Assembly: GCA_003508835.1 (NCBI GenBank)
Contig: PUFA01000203.1
Span: 1,766,501 to 1,830,500 of the forward strand
Length of the DNA: 64,000 nucleotides
From: Eonycteris spelaea
Taxonomy: Eukaryota; Chordata; Mammalia; Chiroptera; Pteropodidae
Reading direction: 5' to 3'
The notes under the pieces are model-generated. The model was not told where the DNA came from and did not search any database. It was given only the letters and a program-made list of their open reading frames with translations. Positions within the stretch are counted from its first letter, which is position 1. Each line of letters opens with the position of its first letter. This document shows, piece by piece, positions 1 to 12,300 of this stretch. A program made the position numbers and the translations under genes.

Positions 1-649
1 AGCCGGCCTGCTCCTCCGCAGACCGAACGGGCTGGGGGAGGGGGCTGAGAACCTGGTGGGGAGTGGTGGCTGGAACCCCCATGGCTCCTCTGGGGATCCA
101 GGGGCACAGGGGCTGTGGCCTGGGCACACCCTGCCATAGCCCGGGGGCCCAGTCCTTAGCCTCCTTTGGGAAGCCTCTGCCACTTGGGGCACCAAGGGTC
201 TGGGCCCCAGGTGTGAAGATGGTGCCTGCCCACCCCTTCCCAAAGAGCCAACATCAGTTCTGCAGTTCTCCCCTGGGCTGGGCAGGTTCAGGCTGATCTG
301 TGCAAGAGCTTCACAACAAACATCGATCTGTAATAAAACCACAACGCGCCTTCAGGAGAAGGGAATCCAGACACAGAGAGATCCAGATAACACATGGGCA
401 CACTCACACACATGCACAGAGGCAAAACATGGGGCTCTGGGGGGGGAGGACACCAGCCGCCCCGAAAACACAGCTAAGCAGGAACCCACACTGAGTCAGA
501 CACACACCCCTCCCTGCCATAAACTTCGTCCTTCAAAACCCAAGCCTTCTCCGATGGCCTATTTCCCTGTGTCCCCATACCACTTTGTCCATGGCTCTAT
601 AATAGCATCTGCACTTGGCATTATAATTATTTGTTGGCCAGTTTGTCTT

Positions 650-790
650 CTTGAGTAATCCAGAGATTTCTTAAGGGAAGGGATCCTGTCTTATGCAAGT
701 GTTATCCCAGCTCCTAGCATGCGGCCTGGTATTTAGCTAGTAGGAGTAGGTGAGGGGCTTAATAGGTTATTGTTGAATTGAGGAATGGAA
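650..790 (+). repeat. L2 LINE 3-prime fragment
   Basis: The stretch follows the usual L2 tail: a phrase like GGGAAGGGATCCTGTCTTAT, then a CTCCTAGCATG-type segment, then a degraded TTGTTGAATTGAGGAATG end. It is strongly diverged, as expected for this ancient family. Borders are approximate. Confidence 0.6.
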
Positions 791-2199
791 GAATCATGCC
801 TCTGGACAGTGGGCCAGGCCCCTCCCCCAGAGGCACAGAGGACACTACGTGCATGTTACTCCCCCCTCTGCCCCCGCCCCATCTCAAAGGCCCTCCTTTC
901 TCCCTCTCTGCTCAGTGTGAGACCGTGATTTTGAGTTCTGCCTGAGGGCTGGCTGGCAAGGTATGGGTTAACGACACCTCATTAGGGCTTAATTGGAGGA
1001 CAGAAGCTGCCCTGGCACCAGACAGGTGGGCAGGCCTGCCCCTCGCTGGAAGCAGGCATCTCAGTTCCAGCACCCTGCCAGGCGTGTGGGTAATTTGGCC
1101 CTGGAGACCCTCAGCTCAGCCCAGGGCACCTCCCTGCACCGTTTGCGTTGCCAATAGAGTCTCTAGGCAGTACCGACCAGCCCTCCCCATCTGTCACCAA
1201 ATATCCAGAGGGGGCGGCCCACTTCTTATCGTTTCTCCCTTAGCTAGGCTGCCCGCTCCCACCCTCCCACGCCAGGAGACGCTGGAGGCTGGGAAGAGGG
1301 TGGGGTAAGGAACTGGACGACCAAGAGAGAGATTATGCTGAGGGATAGACGGGACGCAGACAGCGACAGGGCTGGGGACGTGGAGATGTCTGCCCAATTT
1401 GACCTTAAATGAAGAGAATGCAAATGAGATGCAGACGATATGCTGATGAGCACAAGGATCTCGGAATTAACATTCCGGGCGGCTGCAGCTGGGCATCCAG
1501 GCCCCCGAGGCTGCTACTCGCACTGCCCCCCCCCCCGGTCCCGCCTTCCTGGGTTAAGTGGCACTGACCAACGTGGAGGGAGAAAAAGTACCCCAAGAAA
1601 GATGAGAGCTTGCTTGGTAGGGCTAGGGCTGCAGGAGCTGAAAGGCCTCCCTGCCCCCCACCCAAGTACCACCTGATAGTGCCTCAGGAGTTCAAGCGCC
1701 CACCACAGGTTATGCTTGGAGGTGCCGTCGGTTGCTATGGGGACCCCCTCAAGTCCAGGCTCGAACCAATGAGCATCACCGCAGATGACCTCATGCCCCA
1801 GGTACCTGGATTCTATTCTATTGGAAGCCAGAGTGCCCTTCTCCAACTGCGTCACTGCTGGGGATTCCCCCCACGATCCCCCAGCTGACGGGACGGGGCC
1901 GACTGAAAGAAGGGTGTGCTAGGAGCTCACAATCGCTGAATGAATGACTAAGGAAAGGAATTAATGAAAGAGGAGAAAAAAGGGAGGCGGCACATAAAAA
2001 GGCCGAGACCTCAGGGTTTCGCCTCTGGGGGAGTGGGCGATCTGCAGTCCCGGTGAGGGGCACGATCGGGTCGCAGACACCCGGGCTCTCAGGCCAGCGA
2101 GATCGAGGGGGCACAGACAGGGGAGTTCCCACATCCGTCTGAGAGAGGCTAGTCAGGCCCAGCGATTTGAGGGCCCCACCCTCGGCCGTCTAGCGCCGC

Positions 2200-3560
2200 T
2201 GAGTTTAGGGGAGATCGGCGACGCCCCAAAACTTGCAGGCCTGCCCAAGCCTCCTGCGACCGCGCCCCGGAACATGCCTGGAGGACTTCCCATGGGTAGG
2301 TAGGGCCCTGTCGGGGAAGACTGCCCCAGCGCCTTCAGCCCGTCTCGGCCCCAGCGGCGGACTTAGCCCTGTCTTTGCAGGGGGGACGCGCCCCGGGACT
2401 GAATCAGCTGTCCGCGCGGGGCCCAGGCTGAGCGGAGGGTGAGGGTGGGGAGGGCCGGCTTGGCTTGAGGCCTGCGGCTCGCGGGCCCGAGTTCGCGACC
2501 CCCCCCGCACAAGCGCGCGGCAGCAGACGAGTCCGCCCTCGCACCTGCGGGCAGCCGGCGGCCGGCGGGGGCGTGTCTGTGGCAAACGCGCGCGTCCCGC
2601 TGAGGGAGGGCGTGCGTCCAGCCTCCCGCAGCGCGGACTGGGCTCCGTCTCTTCCGCACATGCGTTCTCATCCGCGGCGGATCCGCGCGCGGCCCCGACT
2701 CGGGAGCGAGCGCGCCTGGCTTGGTCGGCCAAGAGGGGGTGTCTGGGCCCGCTGGGGGCGGGGTGAGACCCCCACAGTCCTCAGTGCAGGGGTAGGGGCT
2801 GCCAACCTGTCGCCCCCGCCTTGCCCCGCCTACGGTTTCACTGGAGAAGGGAGGAGGCAGCCCTACAATCGGTTCCCATGGCGACGTATAGACAAGCTCC
2901 AGGATGACAGTAGAGATGGAACTCGAACCCAGGACCGGAAGACCGGGCCCATAGCTCATCCTTCAGCTCAGACTCCACGCCTTCCGCACCCCAGCCCCTC
3001 TCCCCCCGCCCCCCGCCCAAGATGGTCTCGGGTGAGGGCCTTGACACACGCAGACGCAGGCACACGCGCCTCCAGGCATGGCCTTTTCTGATCGTGGCCT
3101 CGGATGGGGGGAGGGGCCGACTCGTGTCCACTCCGCCGGCGCCGCTGTCCCCCACCCCAGGCCTCAGCCAGAGCAATGGAATTAACCGAGAGGGCCAGAG
3201 TCTGGCCTAGGTGCGCCAGGGGTGGGGAGGAGTTCGCAATCGCCAGCATTTCAGCCTGTCGGGCTCCGGACCCCCAGCGCCCTCAGCGCAGCGCCCCCCG
3301 CCCCGCCCCCACCCCCACCCCGCACCGCCGCGCGTTCACACGCCGCCTCTTGCTGCCGCAGCCGCCGAGCTCATCAGCACAACATCCACCTATCGATCGT
3401 GGGCTGGTTGCCAGGCGGGCCGGCACCGTGCCCGCGGCGGCAGCGGGGCACCGGGCGGGCAGATCACAGCTGCGGGGGAGGGGGCACCCCTTCTCCCCCC
3501 CCCCCGCTGCACCCAGGGCACCGTACAGAAAGATGGCCCTGGTTGGCTGGTGGGGGGGAT
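2200..3560. promoter_or_regulatory. Orphan CpG island between EFNA4 and EFNA3
   Basis: CpG dinucleotides are dense, with clusters around 2480-2720 and 3240-3480, and G/C content is high. No conserved coding exon lies in it. It is about 4 kb downstream of the EFNA4 promoter island and separate from it. It could be an upstream promoter or enhancer of EFNA3, or the start of a noncoding transcript. Direction is unknown, although a TATA box just right of it points to the plus strand. Confidence 0.5.
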
Positions 3561-3646
3561 GACAGCCTGGCCTGCCAGGGGTGGGAGACGGTGTGGGGCT
3601 GAGAGCAAAGGGGGGGCCCCCCTTCTCTGCCCCACCCCCTCCTCCT

Positions 3647-3654
3647 TATAAAAG
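3647..3654 (+). promoter_or_regulatory. TATA box candidate (TATAAAAG)
   Basis: A perfect TATAAAAG octamer sits at the right shoulder of the CpG island, preceded by a C-rich stretch. It would place a plus-strand start near 3680, opposite in direction to EFNA4. No protein-coding exon was recognised downstream, so any transcript would be noncoding or the match is chance. Confidence 0.35.
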
Positions 3655-4084
3655 CGGAGAACAAAGAGGCCGCCAGGGAAGGAGGCTTTGATCTGACCCC
3701 ACCTTCCCCTTCCAGGCCGGGCACCGCCCAGACTGCCCTTGGGAGGAGGGACGCCTGGATCCCAGAGACCCAGGTATCCTGCAACCCAGGTGCTGCCCTC
3801 CTCGGTGCCCCCGCGGCCTGGGCAGTGCCCCAAGTGGGTGGGCTGTCAGGGCGCCCGCCTCTCCTCAGCACAGGAAGCCAGCAAGGGAGGTGGGAGAGGG
3901 TGCCAAGCTCCACAGCGGCTGCTGGCGCCCACGCCACACTGCCCAGAGGGGTGCCCACTGAGGCCTGGCAGGGACGGCATGGGCACAGCTGGCATGGAGG
4001 TCAGGCCGAGCCAAGCCGAGAGCAGAGGCCGCAGGGAGTCCCGGTGTGAGGAAAGTGGCCCGAGGGCAGTCGGTTGGCGAGAGC

Positions 4085-4638
4085 AACGAAAAGATGGGTG
4101 GTTTATTGAGAGTTTGGTCCAGACACTTACAAAAATACAAATCAGTATGAAACTCGGCCTCATGGCCAGTCTGTCTTCACAGAAGACAAATGAGTGACCC
4201 CCTGGGAGGGGAAGGTGCTGCCCCCGGGAAGGGGCCCCCAGGGCGCTGGGCACAGATGGCAGGCCTGGGCTGCATCCTCGCCCTGGTCCAGCAGTCCGCC
4301 AGCCCCAGGTCTTCGGGCCCAGTGGGCTCAAGGCGTCAATCCCCCCAAATCCCAGTCTTCCTGGGGGCTGGGAGGGACCATCGAACGGCCGAGGGAAGCC
4401 CTGTTTGTCCTGCCTGGGCTCCAGGCGCCCAGGGCTGTCTGTAGCTCCCCACAGGTCGTCTTCGGCCTGGGACAAGGGGCCGGCACCTGTGAGGGCCAGC
4501 TCCGGTCCACTGACCTCCCCCATCGCGCCACCATCTTGTCTGTCTGACGTGGCACTCCCAGCTCAGGTGGTGGGGCTTCTCCTCCCCGGAGTCTTGGGGG
4601 GCGCAGGGTCCCAGGGTGGCAGGAAGGGTCCGCTTGGC
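4085..4638 (-). other. EFNA4: EFNA4 3-prime UTR with poly(A) signal
   Basis: The UTR runs from the stop codon at 4639 to the canonical AATAAA on the minus strand at 4102-4107. Cleavage is expected near 4085. No second poly(A) signal is seen within it. Confidence 0.75.
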
Positions 4639-7600
4639 TCAGAGAACTCGCAGAAGGCGCAGAATTGGGAGCAGCAGCAGCAGCAGGAGACAGAGGGGGC
4701 TGGGAGTACCCCCGCCTTGCCACCCCGATGTGCCACTCTCCCCAGGGCTCCCAACGGGATGGGCTGACTCAGACTCTGTGGGGGGAAGGGAGCACTGATG
4801 GGTCCTCCATTCCGGCAGCCTCTGTCCTCCCCATTTGCTGTTCATCCCCTCCTCTTCTCCTCCACAGTCCCAAACCAGCCACTCCCTTCCCACAATTTAC
4901 CACCTCATCCTCTCCAAGCCCCAACTTCCCAGTCTCCCCCAGATTGCCCCTAGAGACCACCAGTTCAGCTGAGGCCTTTGAGGGCCTTGTCCCTGTACAT
5001 GTCCTTCCGCTGGCCCAGCACACAGGGCTGCAGTGGAAGCTTCCACAGGCCCAATCGGGGAGAAGAAGCCACAGCTTACAGCCCCGCCTGAACCCCTCGG
5101 AGTCTGATGCCCCTAGATTCTCCCTACGCCTCCCCCATTCCCAAGGGCCCCCGGGAGCCAGAAGGGCTGCTCCCCACGTCCACCCACTTACTGCTCTCCT
5201 TGCAGCAGACGGACACCTGGAGCCTCAGGCACTGGCCGGCACTGCCCGGGGTGGGCACCGCTGGGATCGGGAGGGAGACGTTAGCATGGGCCACTGTGCA
5301 GATTCTGTTCCGGCCCGGCCCGGCCTCTCTCTGGCCCAGCTCTCTGGAGAGCTTCTTCCTTTTGGGCCGGATCCGGATGCCAGGCCCCATGCATGGCCCT
5401 CCTCACGCCCTCGTGCCCGTTCCTAGCTCCCCTAACTCCCTCCTCCTCTCTACAGACTCACTCTAGACGTAGAGAGCGAGCCCTGGACTTGGCCTCCCCC
5501 TGCTCCCTGGCCACAGCCCCACGCCCCCCGGCCTGGCCTTCGCTCCCAGTGCCATCCCTGCCCCTCCCCTGGAGGCACCAGCAGGGGTCCCACTCCCCCC
5601 AGCTCCCCCAGGAGGTGGCCACTGTCTCTCCTCACTCACAATGTAGTAGTATGTCTCTCCAGGTAAGAACTCGAAGCCAAGGGAGAAGGGTGTGAAGCGC
5701 TGAATCTTCTCCGAGAATTTGACGGGCCCGAAGGGGGCGAAGGGGCGGGCACACTCCCAGCGCTTGAAGGCGCCCGCGCCCTGCGCCTGGCAGGCCTCGT
5801 AGCCCGGCCGGTCCACCATGTACAAGGCGAACGTCTCGGGGCCTGCGGGGGGCCCTGGCCCATCGTAGTGCGGGCAGAAGATGTCCAGGTAGTCGTTGAG
5901 GCCCAGCTCCACCACTGCGTCTCCTCGAAGCAGCCTGTGGGCATGAGGCGGGCGTGGGCCGAGGGCGACATGGCACAGCACACCAGGGCAAGGCCCCTGC
6001 CCGGCTCTCCCCACCCTCTGCAGAGGGAGCAGCTCAGCTAGGCCCCGGGTCCCCAGACTGATGGCTCTCGAGAGACAAAGGGAGTGTAAAACATGGATGA
6101 GGTGACAGGTTCAGAGAGGTTAACCTCGGGGCTCAAACGTGAGGCCTTTCACCACACCCTGCCTTTTGGGTAGGAGCTGCCACCGATCTCTGGGGCCCCA
6201 GCAACCAAGCAGGGCCTGGCACAGCACCCGCGCTTGGTCAATGTTGGGTGATGGCTGCTTGCAGGAAGCTGGAGCAGAGGCAAGGGGTAGAGACCCGGGT
6301 CCCCAGGGCAGGCTGCAGCTGAGGTGGAGCCTGGGAACAGCAGCCTCCTTAGAAGACGAGGAGACCTCAGTCCAACACTGAAAAGAACGCCAGGCCAGCA
6401 CACAGAGCCCGCGGAGTTCACGGTGGGGGCCGCCTGGGGGAGCAGTGCAAGTGGGAGGAGCTGGGACAGGCTGCCCCCCCAAGCATCAAACACAGCATGG
6501 ACCACTTGCCCTGTCCCCACCCTCCCTACACACAGCCCAGCTTGACCTAGGAAAGGCCTCCCACTTGTCCCTCAGTGGGTGGTCCATGGGCCACCAGCAA
6601 CGGGAGTTCTGATTAGAAATGCAGATTCCTGGGTTCAGCTCAGACCTACTAGAACACAAGCCAGACCTTTGTACGTTTTGTTCCACAGCTTCCTTAGTGC
6701 CTGGAAAAGTGTCCTGCACAAAGACAGCCCCCAACAAATGTCTGTGGCTTGAATGAATGAACCACGAACCTCAGGGTTGGGGGCTAGGAACCTGAATTTT
6801 TAACAAGTCCTCCCAGTGATTCAGAGGCAATGGTCTGGAACAGAGAGAGGAATTCCTAGCCAGCAGGACAACAGCTCTGATGACTGGTATGGGCTGTAAT
6901 GACCTGCCCCGGCTGCCCGCCCTCCCCAGGGGGTCTCTGGGCTCCCAGAGGGCAGTGGCTAGGTCTTCTCATCTCTCTAATCCCCACACCCTAGCACAGG
7001 TCCTGGTACACAGTGCGCGCTTGATAAATGTTAGCGAGTGAATAAATGCAGAGTCACAGATTGTCTCAAGTAGAAAATCAGAAAGGGAAACAGATGGAGA
7101 AAGCCGAGAGGCAGCGGGAATTGGGGAGAGGGATGGAAATAGTCAGAAATACGGAGGTTCAAAGGCAGGCAGCTCGGGGAGAAAGAAAGAAATAATAATT
7201 TATAGCTGTACAGCCCTCTCCTCTTTCAAAGGCATGACCTCAGTTCGCAGCCCGATTTCCCAAGGCACTGGGTATGGTTAGCCCATTTTACAGATGAGAT
7301 AACTGAGGTTAGGGAGGTCAACCAACTTGCCCAAAGGTGATTCAGCTGGAAAGGCGGGGCTGAGACTGGAGAGAAACAGAAGGGCCGATAATGACCGAAT
7401 GGAAACAGAGATGCCGAACGAAATCGGGGAGAGGGAGAGCCAGAGGGGAGGCCGAGCGAGCTTGAGAGGGACCCACGCTCTTTCACAAGAGCAAAGCCCC
7501 CTCCCTCGCTCTCAAGCCCGTCCGCCCCAGCTTGGGCCGGAGGGAGGGTGGGGATCACCGGGAGCAGCGAGGGGGGCGGGGCTCGGAGTGCTGGCCCAGG

Positions 7601-7960
7601 CCCCTCAGCTCCCGGCTCCGACACCCCCTCGGGGCTGGGGTCGTCTGCCCGCCCCCCCCCAACACGTGCGGGTGAGGGGAGACCCGGGGCGCGCCTCGCC
7701 CCTCCCCCTCCCCCGCCGGCTCAAACAAAGGAGCCCCGGCGCGCGGCCGGGCCGAGGCGGCGCCGCGCACAGAGCGAGAGTCAGGCGCGCGCCCGGCCTG
7801 GGAGCGCGCCGGCCCGGCTGGCCTCTGGCCGACTTCGGCCCGGCTACCTGGGGTTACTGGAGTTCCAGTAGAAGTCGTGACGGAGGCCAGAGCCCCCTCG
7901 AAGAGGGGAGCCAAGGAGCGCGGCCCAGAGGACAGTCCGCAGCAGGGGCAGCAGCCGCAT
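4639..7960 (-). CDS. EFNA4: Ephrin-A4 (GPI-anchored Eph receptor ligand), four coding exons, one base missing
   Basis: Coding exons, 5-prime to 3-prime on the minus strand: 7848-7960, 5640-5934, 5192-5260, 4639-4775. Exon 1 gives a signal peptide and the YWNSSNPR motif. Exon 2 carries most of the ephrin receptor-binding domain (GDAVVELGLNDYLDI, FTPFSLGFEFLPGETYYYI). Exon 3 ends it (QCLRLQVSVCCKE). Exon 4 has a Ser/Gly-rich linker and a leucine-rich hydrophobic tail typical of a GPI signal. Ephrin-A4 is held on the outer membrane face and binds EphA receptors on neighbouring cells. All splice sites are GT/AG, but the exon 2/exon 3 junction lacks one base: taken literally, exon 3 shifts frame and stops after 11 codons. 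With that base the product would be 204 residues; human has about 201. I think this is an assembly error, but a real lesion cannot be excluded. Confidence 0.93.
6575..6845. mobile_element. MER5-type hAT DNA transposon remnant in EFNA4 intron 1
   Basis: Segments like TTAGAAATGCAGATTCCTGG, CAGACCTACTAGAA and TTTTTAACAAGTCCTCCCAG are hallmarks of the MER5A/MER5B family. The middle (about 6690-6765) looks like a separate L2-like piece. Old and non-functional; borders approximate. Confidence 0.6.
6950..7045 (+). repeat. L2 LINE 3-prime fragment
   Basis: Contains the diagnostic order GGGCAGTGGCTAGGTCTT, CACACCCTAGCACAGG, TACACAGTGCGCGCTTGATAAATG and a GAATAAATG end. It lies in EFNA4 intron 1. Confidence 0.7.
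7255..7375 (-). repeat. MIR SINE fragment
   Basis: The plus strand shows CCATTTTACAGATGAGATAA and an ACTTGCCCAAAGGTGATTCA core, the reverse of the MIR consensus. Located in EFNA4 intron 1 just before the promoter island. Confidence 0.7.
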
Positions 7961-8110
7961 CGCCCCGGTCTGGTCTGGTCCGGCCCGGCCCGGCCCGCTT
8001 TGCAGTCGCCGCGAGAAAGGTACAAAGTGGAGAAGGGGGGGTGCGGGAAAGGGGGCGGTGTGCGGAGACCCATAGGCCACGCCCCGCTGAACTTTCCACC
8101 AATGGGAGCG
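7600..8110 (-). promoter_or_regulatory. EFNA4: EFNA4 CpG-island promoter and first exon
   Basis: A CpG island covers the first coding exon and its 5-prime flank. The start codon is at 7960. The 5-prime UTR upstream includes a repeated GGCCC-type tract at about 7980-8000. No TATA box is seen, which suits a dispersed-start, GC-rich promoter. The island also extends into intron 1 (about 7600-7847). Confidence 0.65.
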
Positions 8111-9089
8111 CGTCTCTGCCTCTCCACTCAGCGCCAACTCCCATTAACCCCTTGTGCCCCGTGGCGCGCGCCAGGTTAGCCCAGCTGCTACTGAGGCTGG
8201 CCGGCGTCGCGGGGGGCAGGCAGAGGGACGTATTCCAATATTCAGGAGGGTTCTAAGGAGGTCGTGTCTTTCGTGTCTGCATTAGTACAGGGTAGAAGGC
8301 CTTATTAGAAGTTTGGAAGATTTAAACAGGAACACGCGCCCTTTACCCAGAAAGAGTAAAGTGAGGGCCGCGGCAGGATCCGCGAAGCCTGTCCAGCCAC
8401 CTTAGCGCATCGCCCCGTTTTCTTTGCACATCTAGGGATAGCGCGGGGGCGGGGGTATTGGTGGGGGAGGAACAAATCGCCTCCTGGGACACCCCTTCTC
8501 CCCTCCCCCGCGACCCTTCCGTGGCGAGCTTGATGCTCACCTTGGGGTTGGCGCCTGCCCCTTTCCTCCCCACACCTCTGCTCTGGGCTGGGGGCCCACG
8601 CGGCCCCAGTCCCGAAGACGAAGTAATGAGGTGGTTGCGGCTGGTACAAAGCACCTTTGTTCCCGAGCCCTCAGGTGGGGGCGGGGGAGGAGGCAGGTGC
8701 GAGGCTTTGGGATCGTGGGAGCCGCCGCCCCACTCCGCCCCGGCTCCGGGGCTCTGAGAACACCAGCCAGATCCATTTTCCCATCGGCCTGCCAGAGGGT
8801 GGGGACGGCAGGTCCAAGAGCTTGGCCGATGTGTCGATGGTACCCCCAGGGCGTTGGGGGCGAGGGCTTGGCGACTGCGGCAGGCAAAAGCGTACAACTT
8901 CCTTTGGTGCTGGATTGCTCTGAGCCATCCCAGGCTGGGCGGAAAGAAGCCGTGAGCATCCCGGAGACACACGCTGCCGCTGTCCGCCCTATCCCGTCTT
9001 CGTCTGAGGCGGCAGCGTCTCCTGGCGGCCAGACCTGGAACTGCAGCAGGAGCGACGCGGCCTTTCATGAGCAGACAACGCGGAAGCGC
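8111..9089. other. Spacer between EFNA4 and the ADAM15 3-prime end
   Basis: The stretch is GC-rich, with scattered CpG and no conserved coding exon or recognisable repeat. It separates the EFNA4 promoter from the ADAM15 poly(A) site by under 1 kb, so both genes, on the same strand, are tightly packed. Confidence 0.6.
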
Positions 9090-9375
9090 GCTCCCAAGAG
9101 CTCTCGTTTATTGCAACAGAGCAGAGAAAGGCTGTGCACCCCTCGCTCAGCCGGGTCTCGGGCCCAGCCCCTCCCCAACTCCCAGCTGCAACTCTGTGGG
9201 CGGGTCCCTAGGGTGATGCTCCACAGTTCATGGCGGTGCCCCGCCGTCTTAAGACACTGGCTCCGTTGCTTCCAGGCTCGGGTTCCTTCTGTCATCGCGG
9301 GGGACTTCAGGGGGCCGGTCCGCTGCCTCTTCAAGTCCTAAGTCCGGGTTGGAGGCAGCGGAACCTCAGGAGAGG
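9090..9375 (-). other. ADAM15: ADAM15 3-prime UTR with poly(A) signal
   Basis: A short UTR follows the stop codon at 9376. A canonical AATAAA lies on the minus strand at 9107-9112, so cleavage is expected near 9090. Confidence 0.75.
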
Positions 9376-12300
9376 TCAGAGGTAGAGCGAAGACGCGGCT
9401 GGGGGCGGAGGCGCAGGCCTGGAGTGCGGGGAAGCCGAGAAAAAAGGTCAAAGGTCCCCTTTCCCCATGCTGCTCACCCGGCGCACCCATCCTCAGCGCC
9501 CCTCCTTGCCCACCTGGAGGGGACCATTAGCGGGGGGATTCCAGCTCCTGGGCCAGGCAGGTCACCTGAAGGGCGCCGGGCCTGCGGGTCCGCAGGCAGT
9601 GGTTTCCTGGGAGGTGGGGGCTTGGCAGGCCCCTGAGACAGAGGGAAGGTAGGGGGAGGGGTCGAGAGGGGGCATTATGTTGGCCGCCCCTATGGACTGG
9701 TGCTGGGGAACACCACCTTCTGGGGGTGGGGCAGCACCAGAGGTCACCTTTATCTCCAGACAAACCTGTCACCTATTGGAGATTCCACAGGGGTCTGTGC
9801 CCTCAGCACAGAGGGGCAGCTTGCCCTGGGTGGGGGAAGAGGCTGTGCCCTTCTCTCCCTCCACTGTTACCTTTGGGTGCCTCACCACCGGGTCAGCCGG
9901 CAGAGGGTGGGTGGGGGGATTGGGTCGGTCAGCCAGCTCAGCCTGAACAGAGAGAGGGGCAGCGGCTGTGAGGGCACAGCAAGGGGCAGTGGGCATGCAG
10001 ACATTCTCTCGAGGGAATCAAGTCAACATGCAAAATCAGCCAGGGGGCAGGAGAGAATGGGGACATGCGCGCAGGGCTTGGGTGCATGACAGCAGATGCC
10101 TGGGGGAGGAAGTTATGGGTCACCGTGGTGTCCCTGGCCGGCTGCAGTCCCGCCACTGACCACCAGATGGTGGTAGAAACCAAGGCAGGAGGCTCACCCT
10201 TTGCTGCTTCTGGGGCTCAGAGTGTCTGAAGGCTGAGGGGCACCCTGGTCCCCTAAAGAAGAGCACCACTGGCAGGGAACAGGGATGAGAACTGCAGTTG
10301 GGCACCAAGCCTCCGCCTGCCCTGGGCAGGGCCTGGCCCAGATTTACCTGGAGTCTCTTGGGCACAGGGTCAGGAGGCAGCGGCCTGGAGGGGGGTGCCG
10401 GCAAGCCAAGAGCACTAGCCTGCGAGAGAGCAGGGGGAGCAGACAGGCACAGGGTGGGGTGGGGAGGGGGCAGAGACAGATGTGGGCAGGGAGCGGTCAG
10501 TGCCTGAGGAGGGCCGTGGTGGCTGTGCACGCGCTTGCAGAGGGGGTGACGGTGCTGGAGGGGACATGCAGACCACCCTCCACACACGGGCTCCTGCCAG
10601 CGGGTCCAGAGGGCTTGGGGTGCGGGCACTCACCAGGTCCTGGCGTACTGGAGGCCATTTTGGGCCCTACACCCTTCCCCTCCGGGGGCCACTGCCAGGA
10701 GCAGGGCTAGACCCACCTCTCCAAGCCACCAGCTTAGCCAGCTCAGAGAGCTCGACAGACCCTCCCCACTCCGGGCTGGACTGGCTTCTCAGCCTGCAGC
10801 CAGTGGGGGACGGGAGAGCTGGCCCCGGCTCCTCTGACTGACGCTAGGGCCATGTGAGTCCATTTCTGAGTCTAGAGCTTTCCATGCCCCCGACCCAGGG
10901 CCCAGGCTGGCCTAGCCAAGGCGGGCCCTCTCTCCACTGGCATCCAAGCACTCACCTTGGCACCTGGCATCAGCAGGACCCTCTGCGGGGGGCCTGGGCG
11001 TTCTGGGGGACTGGACTGGGCTGCCCTGAGCACAAAAAAGGCAAGGTGGGAGAAGGCCCAGCCTCCATCCACATGTGGCCCTGGAGCTGGGTCAACCCTC
11101 TGCGGCCAGCCCTTGCAGAGCAGTGTGTGGGGGCCTAGGGCCAATCAGGGGTGTGAGGGGAGCTGACCAGCCTGAGCGAGGGCCCCACTTCCCCAGCACC
11201 GGGGCTCCCTGGGGGGAGTGGCCCCAGCATCCCAGCGCCCCACGTGGGTCTACTACGCATAGGTGAAGAGTTCCGGGCGTGCAGAGGGGGTGGGGGGCTG
11301 TGGAGGGAGCTGGCAGCAGGGAGGCGGGAACCTGTATTGGCAGCTGGGTCCCTTGAGCTGGCAGAGTCGCTGGCGCAGGCGGGCTCGGTGCCAGTAGCTG
11401 GCCCCGAGCAGTACGAGAATCAGCAACACCAGGAGACCGACGGGCAGCCCTGTGGCCAGGGGGCTGGAGGCTGCGGGCGAAGGCCGGTGACGATGGGCAG
11501 GGCTGAGACCCCAACTCCCAGGAGGAGGTGGGGGCAGGGAGAGGGGTCACATACTTAGAGGAAGCGAGGGGTCAGGGGTCACAGAGAGCCAGGGAGCCAG
11601 TGGTGAGGGGGAGTTATAAAGGATGAGCCCTCCGCCCCACAGCTGCCCCTCCCAGGCCGGGCTACCTGTGACCTGTGTGCTGCAGTCGGGGGGTGCCCAG
11701 CCCTCCTCACAGCGGCAGTGCCGGTCACTGTCACAGACCTGGGAGGCACAGGGCGGGCAGTGAGGGGCTCTGCGCTCTGGGACGTGGTTCTTGTCCCTGG
11801 CCTTTGAAGACCCCGGGTGCCCGTGACCGGAAGTGTGCTGGGGTCATGGGGCACAGAGAGCCAGCGCTGCGCAGAGAGCGGCCTCTCCACCAGAGATGAG
11901 GTTGTGCTACCCCTGTGAGTGTCTCCTACACGCTGGGCGTACCCCGGGAAGTGGGCGCGATCATCACGCCCACTGGCCAGGTGAGGACGCTGACCTCAGA
12001 GAGGTCAGTAAGCCGCCCCGGGCCATGGGGCAAGGACTGGAACCACCTGCGAGGCCCGTCCCTCCCCCTCCGGGCTCCCTGCTCCCCCCCCCGCACCCCC
12101 GGCTCAACTCACCCCATGCCCATGGCACTTGTTCCGACACTCTTGTGCTCCCAGGAGACCCACAGGCTGGCACCGACGGTCGATGCACACCTGTCCCGTG
12201 GGGAAGAAGAGCAAAGGTCACACGCAGCTGAGGCCACGCCCTGCTCTTACAGATGGGGAAACCGAGGCTCCTGGGAAAACAGGACTTTACTTAGTGGCAA

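Larger units (their letters stand above)
1..4084. other. Intergenic region downstream of EFNA4, towards EFNA3
   Basis: No coding exon is supported here. Open frames are short, or are GC-rich shadows over the CpG island. In other mammals EFNA3 follows EFNA4 in the same orientation after a gap of several kilobases. I looked on the minus strand for an ephrin first exon (a YWNSSN-type motif) and found none, so EFNA3 most likely starts beyond the left edge. The region holds an old L2 fragment at about 650-790, AT-rich homeodomain-like and octamer motifs at about 985-1430, and a CpG island at about 2200-3560. Confidence 0.7.

Noticed and set aside
1..4084. A first exon of EFNA3
   Set aside because: No minus-strand YWNSSN-type ephrin motif or signal-peptide exon was found; the gene most likely begins left of the window.
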